A DNA stretch of 6,517 bases from Anaerolineales bacterium (GTDB lineage Bacteria > Chloroflexota > Anaerolineae > Promineifilales > Promineifilaceae). The stretch covers positions 1 through 6,517 of the forward strand of contig JAGQGA010000319.1 of the NCBI GenBank assembly GCA_020432595.1, in the 5' to 3' direction. The position numbers and the translations under genes were made by a program. Every line of letters begins with the position of its first letter. The stretch's first letter is position 1. The notes below the pieces were generated by a model. The model did not search any database, was not told where the DNA came from, and was given only the letters and a program-made list of their open reading frames with translations. Shown here piece by piece: positions 5,359 to 6,517 of this stretch.

Positions 5359-6462
5359 ATGGTACGTCGAGCCGTTTTCCCGTTTACAGCCATAGTCGGC
5401 CAAGAAAAGATGAAACGCGCCCTCATTCTCAACGCGATTAACCCGCGTATTGGTGGCGTTCTCATCCGTGGCGAGCGTGGTACCGCCAAATCAACCGCCG
5501 CCCGTGGGCTGGCTGCCCTCTTACCCGCGATCAAAGTCGTAACTGGCAGCCGTTTTAATGATGATCCAGACCGCCCCAATGAATGGAGCGATGAAACCAC
5601 CCAGCGTTATCACAACGGCCGCGTTGATTATGATATGCGCCGCACCCCCTTTGTTGACCTACCCGTCAGCGCCACCGAAGACCGCGTTGTCGGTACGCTT
5701 GACATTGAAAAAGCGATTCAAAAGGGTGAAAAACATTTTGAGCCAGGCGTTCTCGCCTCCGCCAATCGCGGTCTGCTCTATGTGGATGAAGTGAACTTGC
5801 TGGATGACCACGTCGTTGACCTGCTGCTCGACTCGGCGGCGATGGGTGTCAACGTCGTTGAGCGTGAAGGCATTAGCTTCTCCCACCCCGCCAAATTTAT
5901 CCTCATTGGCACTATGAACCCAGAAGAAGGGGATTTGCGGCCGCAGTTGCTCGACCGTTTCGCCTTCTCCGTTAACATCATCAGCATCCCTGATGCCCGT
6001 ATGCGCGTCCAAATTATGGAACGACGTATTGCCTATGAAGTAGACCCCGAAGGGTTTGCTGAAGAGTGGCAGGCACAAGAAGAACAGCTATCGGAACAGA
6101 TTGCTCGCGCCCGTGAAATCGTCAACGGAGTCAAATACTCCCGCCGTGATCTCGTCTCGATTGCTGGTCTCACCACCTCCGTCAAGATTGACGGCCACCG
6201 TGCCGACCTCGTTATCTTGCGCGGTGCCCAGGCCCATGCCGCCTTTGAGGGGCGTGACCGCATCAACGACACCGACATCATTCTCGCTGCCGAGTTGGCG
6301 CTGCCCCACCGCGTTAAAGGCCGCCTCTTCCAGGATCAAACGGTTACGGCCTACGATTTGGAAGAAAAGCTGGAGCAGGTGCAGAGCGAAATGGGCGACA
6401 GCGAGATGGGCGACCCAATTGAGTCGGATAATGATGCTGATAGTGTAAAAAAAAAGCGTTAG
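5359..6462 (+). CDS. Magnesium/cobalt chelatase AAA+ subunit (ChlI/BchI-like), probably the zero-frame product of a chlD gene
   Basis: This 367-residue AAA+ ATPase belongs to the family that drives metal insertion into tetrapyrroles, forming rings with the medium subunit and acting on a large ChlH or CobN subunit. It shows Walker A GERGTAKST (38-46), Walker B LLYVDE (139-144), sensor 1 in IGTMNPEEGDLRPQ (Asn187), the LLDRF arginine finger (Arg200), and a sensor-2-type Arg281 in GHRADL. The length matches stand-alone ChlI, but the C-terminus (from about residue 334) is an acidic, low-complexity linker typical of the junction between the AAA+ and VWA parts of ChlD. The frame ends right after a nine-A run, and the -1 frame continues, so a longer ChlD-like product is likely. 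No bacteriochlorophyll genes are visible; use with CobN for cobalamin is my inference. The AACGGCCGTT palindrome is absent from this gene. Confidence 0.92.
   Translation: MVRRAVFPFTAIVGQEKMKRALILNAINPRIGGVLIRGERGTAKSTAARGLAALLPAIKVVTGSRFNDDPDRPNEWSDETTQRYHNGRVDYDMRRTPFVDLPVSATEDRVVGTLDIEKAIQKGEKHFEPGVLASANRGLLYVDEVNLLDDHVVDLLLDSAAMGVNVVEREGISFSHPAKFILIGTMNPEEGDLRPQLLDRFAFSVNIISIPDARMRVQIMERRIAYEVDPEGFAEEWQAQEEQLSEQIARAREIVNGVKYSRRDLVSIAGLTTSVKIDGHRADLVILRGAQAHAAFEGRDRINDTDIILAAELALPHRVKGRLFQDQTVTAYDLEEKLEQVQSEMGDSEMGDPIESDNDADSVKKKR
6385..6414 (+). repeat. 15-bp tandem duplication in the chelatase linker
   Basis: Two adjacent 15-mers (6385-6399, 6400-6414) differ at one base and encode SEMGD twice. 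They sit in the acidic linker about 30 bp before the A-run, which fits with low constraint on linker length. Confidence 0.8.
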
Positions 6463-6517
6463 ACGATAGTGAAGCGACCGAGGGGGCCGAAGTTTCCGAG
6501 ATGGAAGCTGGCCCCCA
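6444..6517 (+). CDS. -1 frame continuation: ChlD-like linker, partial at window end
   Basis: In the -1 frame relative to the chelatase gene, a stop at 6441-6443 is followed by an open frame to the window edge. Its peptide reads KKKALDDSEATEGAEVSEM and then EAGP. It is rich in Asp, Glu, Ala and Gly and carries on the acidic character of the upstream linker (GDPIESDNDADS), as expected for the hinge before a VWA domain. It has no ribosome binding site or start codon of its own near the junction, so it most likely exists as a frameshift extension of the upstream gene. The +1 frame is closed by stops at 6446-6448 and 6667-type spacing does not apply; its next stop is at 6467-6469. Only 74 bp are visible, so the VWA domain is predicted, not seen. 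Confidence 0.6.
6447..6456 (+). promoter_or_regulatory. Candidate programmed -1 frameshift site (A9 run, A_AAA_AAG)
   Basis: Nine A residues followed by G contain the heptamer A_AAA_AAG (6450-6456) in the correct zero-frame phase, the same slippery sequence as in Escherichia coli dnaX. The zero-frame stop TAG (6460-6462) follows one codon later. The shift can only happen between the -1 stop at 6441-6443 and this TAG, and the A-run fills most of that interval. Transcript slippage adding one A would give the same product. I see no strong Shine-Dalgarno-like stimulator at the usual distance upstream. Confidence 0.65.
6482..6516 (+). promoter_or_regulatory. Stem-loop downstream of the slippery run
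   Basis: GGGGGCC (6482-6488) pairs perfectly with GGCCCCC (6510-6516). Inside it, AGTTTCC (6491-6497) pairs with GGAAGCT (6503-6509) with one G-U, leaving a 2-nt bulge and a 5-nt loop. This 14-bp structure starts 25 nt after the slippery heptamer, farther than the usual 5-9 nt spacer, so its role as a frameshift stimulator is uncertain. Confidence 0.5.

Noticed and set aside
5321..5394. Short 24-residue frame starting ATG just after the chelatase TATAAT.
   Set aside because: Its ATG lies before the expected transcription start, it has no ribosome binding site, and it overlaps the well-supported chelatase start.
1..6517. CRISPR array, tRNA or rRNA genes.
   Set aside because: No regularly spaced direct repeats of CRISPR type and no tRNA- or rRNA-like stretches were seen; the short iterated units at 321-410, 1723-2097 and 3385-3442 are inverted repeats.

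Overview
The window reads as a moderately GC-rich bacterial chromosome segment. The gene set (a CUT1-type sugar ABC transporter, a lipoprotein binding protein, a ChlI/ChlD-type chelatase gene), the repeat-rich spacers and a highly iterated 10-bp palindrome remind me of Chloroflexota (Anaerolineae or Ardenticatenia-like). That placement is inference; no rRNA or marker gene is present to confirm it.

Layout. Positions 1-253 hold the 3' end of a sugar ABC permease gene. A 195-bp spacer with a CACAGAG-type inverted repeat follows. Next is a 12-TM MFS transporter (449-1735). Its last codons and stop lie inside a 375-bp cassette (1723-2097) bounded by 26-bp inverted repeats and filled by a broken GxxExxY (PDDEXK_3) gene. 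A sugar-binding lipoprotein gene (2116-3384) starts 18 bp after the cassette. After it come a 21-bp hairpin made of GGAGATT units and a DMT/EamA transporter gene (3484-4356). A glycerophosphodiester phosphodiesterase gene (4365-5261, minus strand) converges on the EamA gene with an 8-bp gap. A 97-bp divergent spacer with a good sigma70-like promoter leads to a magnesium/cobalt chelatase AAA+ gene (5359-6462, plus strand), and the window ends 55 bp later.

Main result. The chelatase frame ends at TAG 6460-6462 directly after a nine-A run (6447-6455) that contains the slippery heptamer A_AAA_AAG in the zero frame. The -1 frame is closed by a stop at 6441-6443, opens at 6444, and stays open to the window edge with an acidic linker-like peptide. 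A GC-rich stem-loop lies downstream (6482-6516). This is the arrangement expected of a chlD gene that makes a small ChlI-like subunit (zero frame) and a medium ChlD-like subunit (-1 frame) by programmed frameshifting, as reported for cobalt chelatases. The VWA domain that would prove it lies beyond the window.

Other notable structure. The palindrome AACGGCCGTT occurs nine times, always inside coding sequence and seven times as Thr-Ala-Val codons. All three plus-strand spacers between 254 and 3483 carry inverted repeats built from short iterated units. Functionally, the left part is a sugar-uptake locus (permease plus lipoprotein binding protein) split by an MFS gene and the repeat cassette. 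The right part is unrelated housekeeping or salvage: lipid head-group hydrolysis and tetrapyrrole metal insertion.
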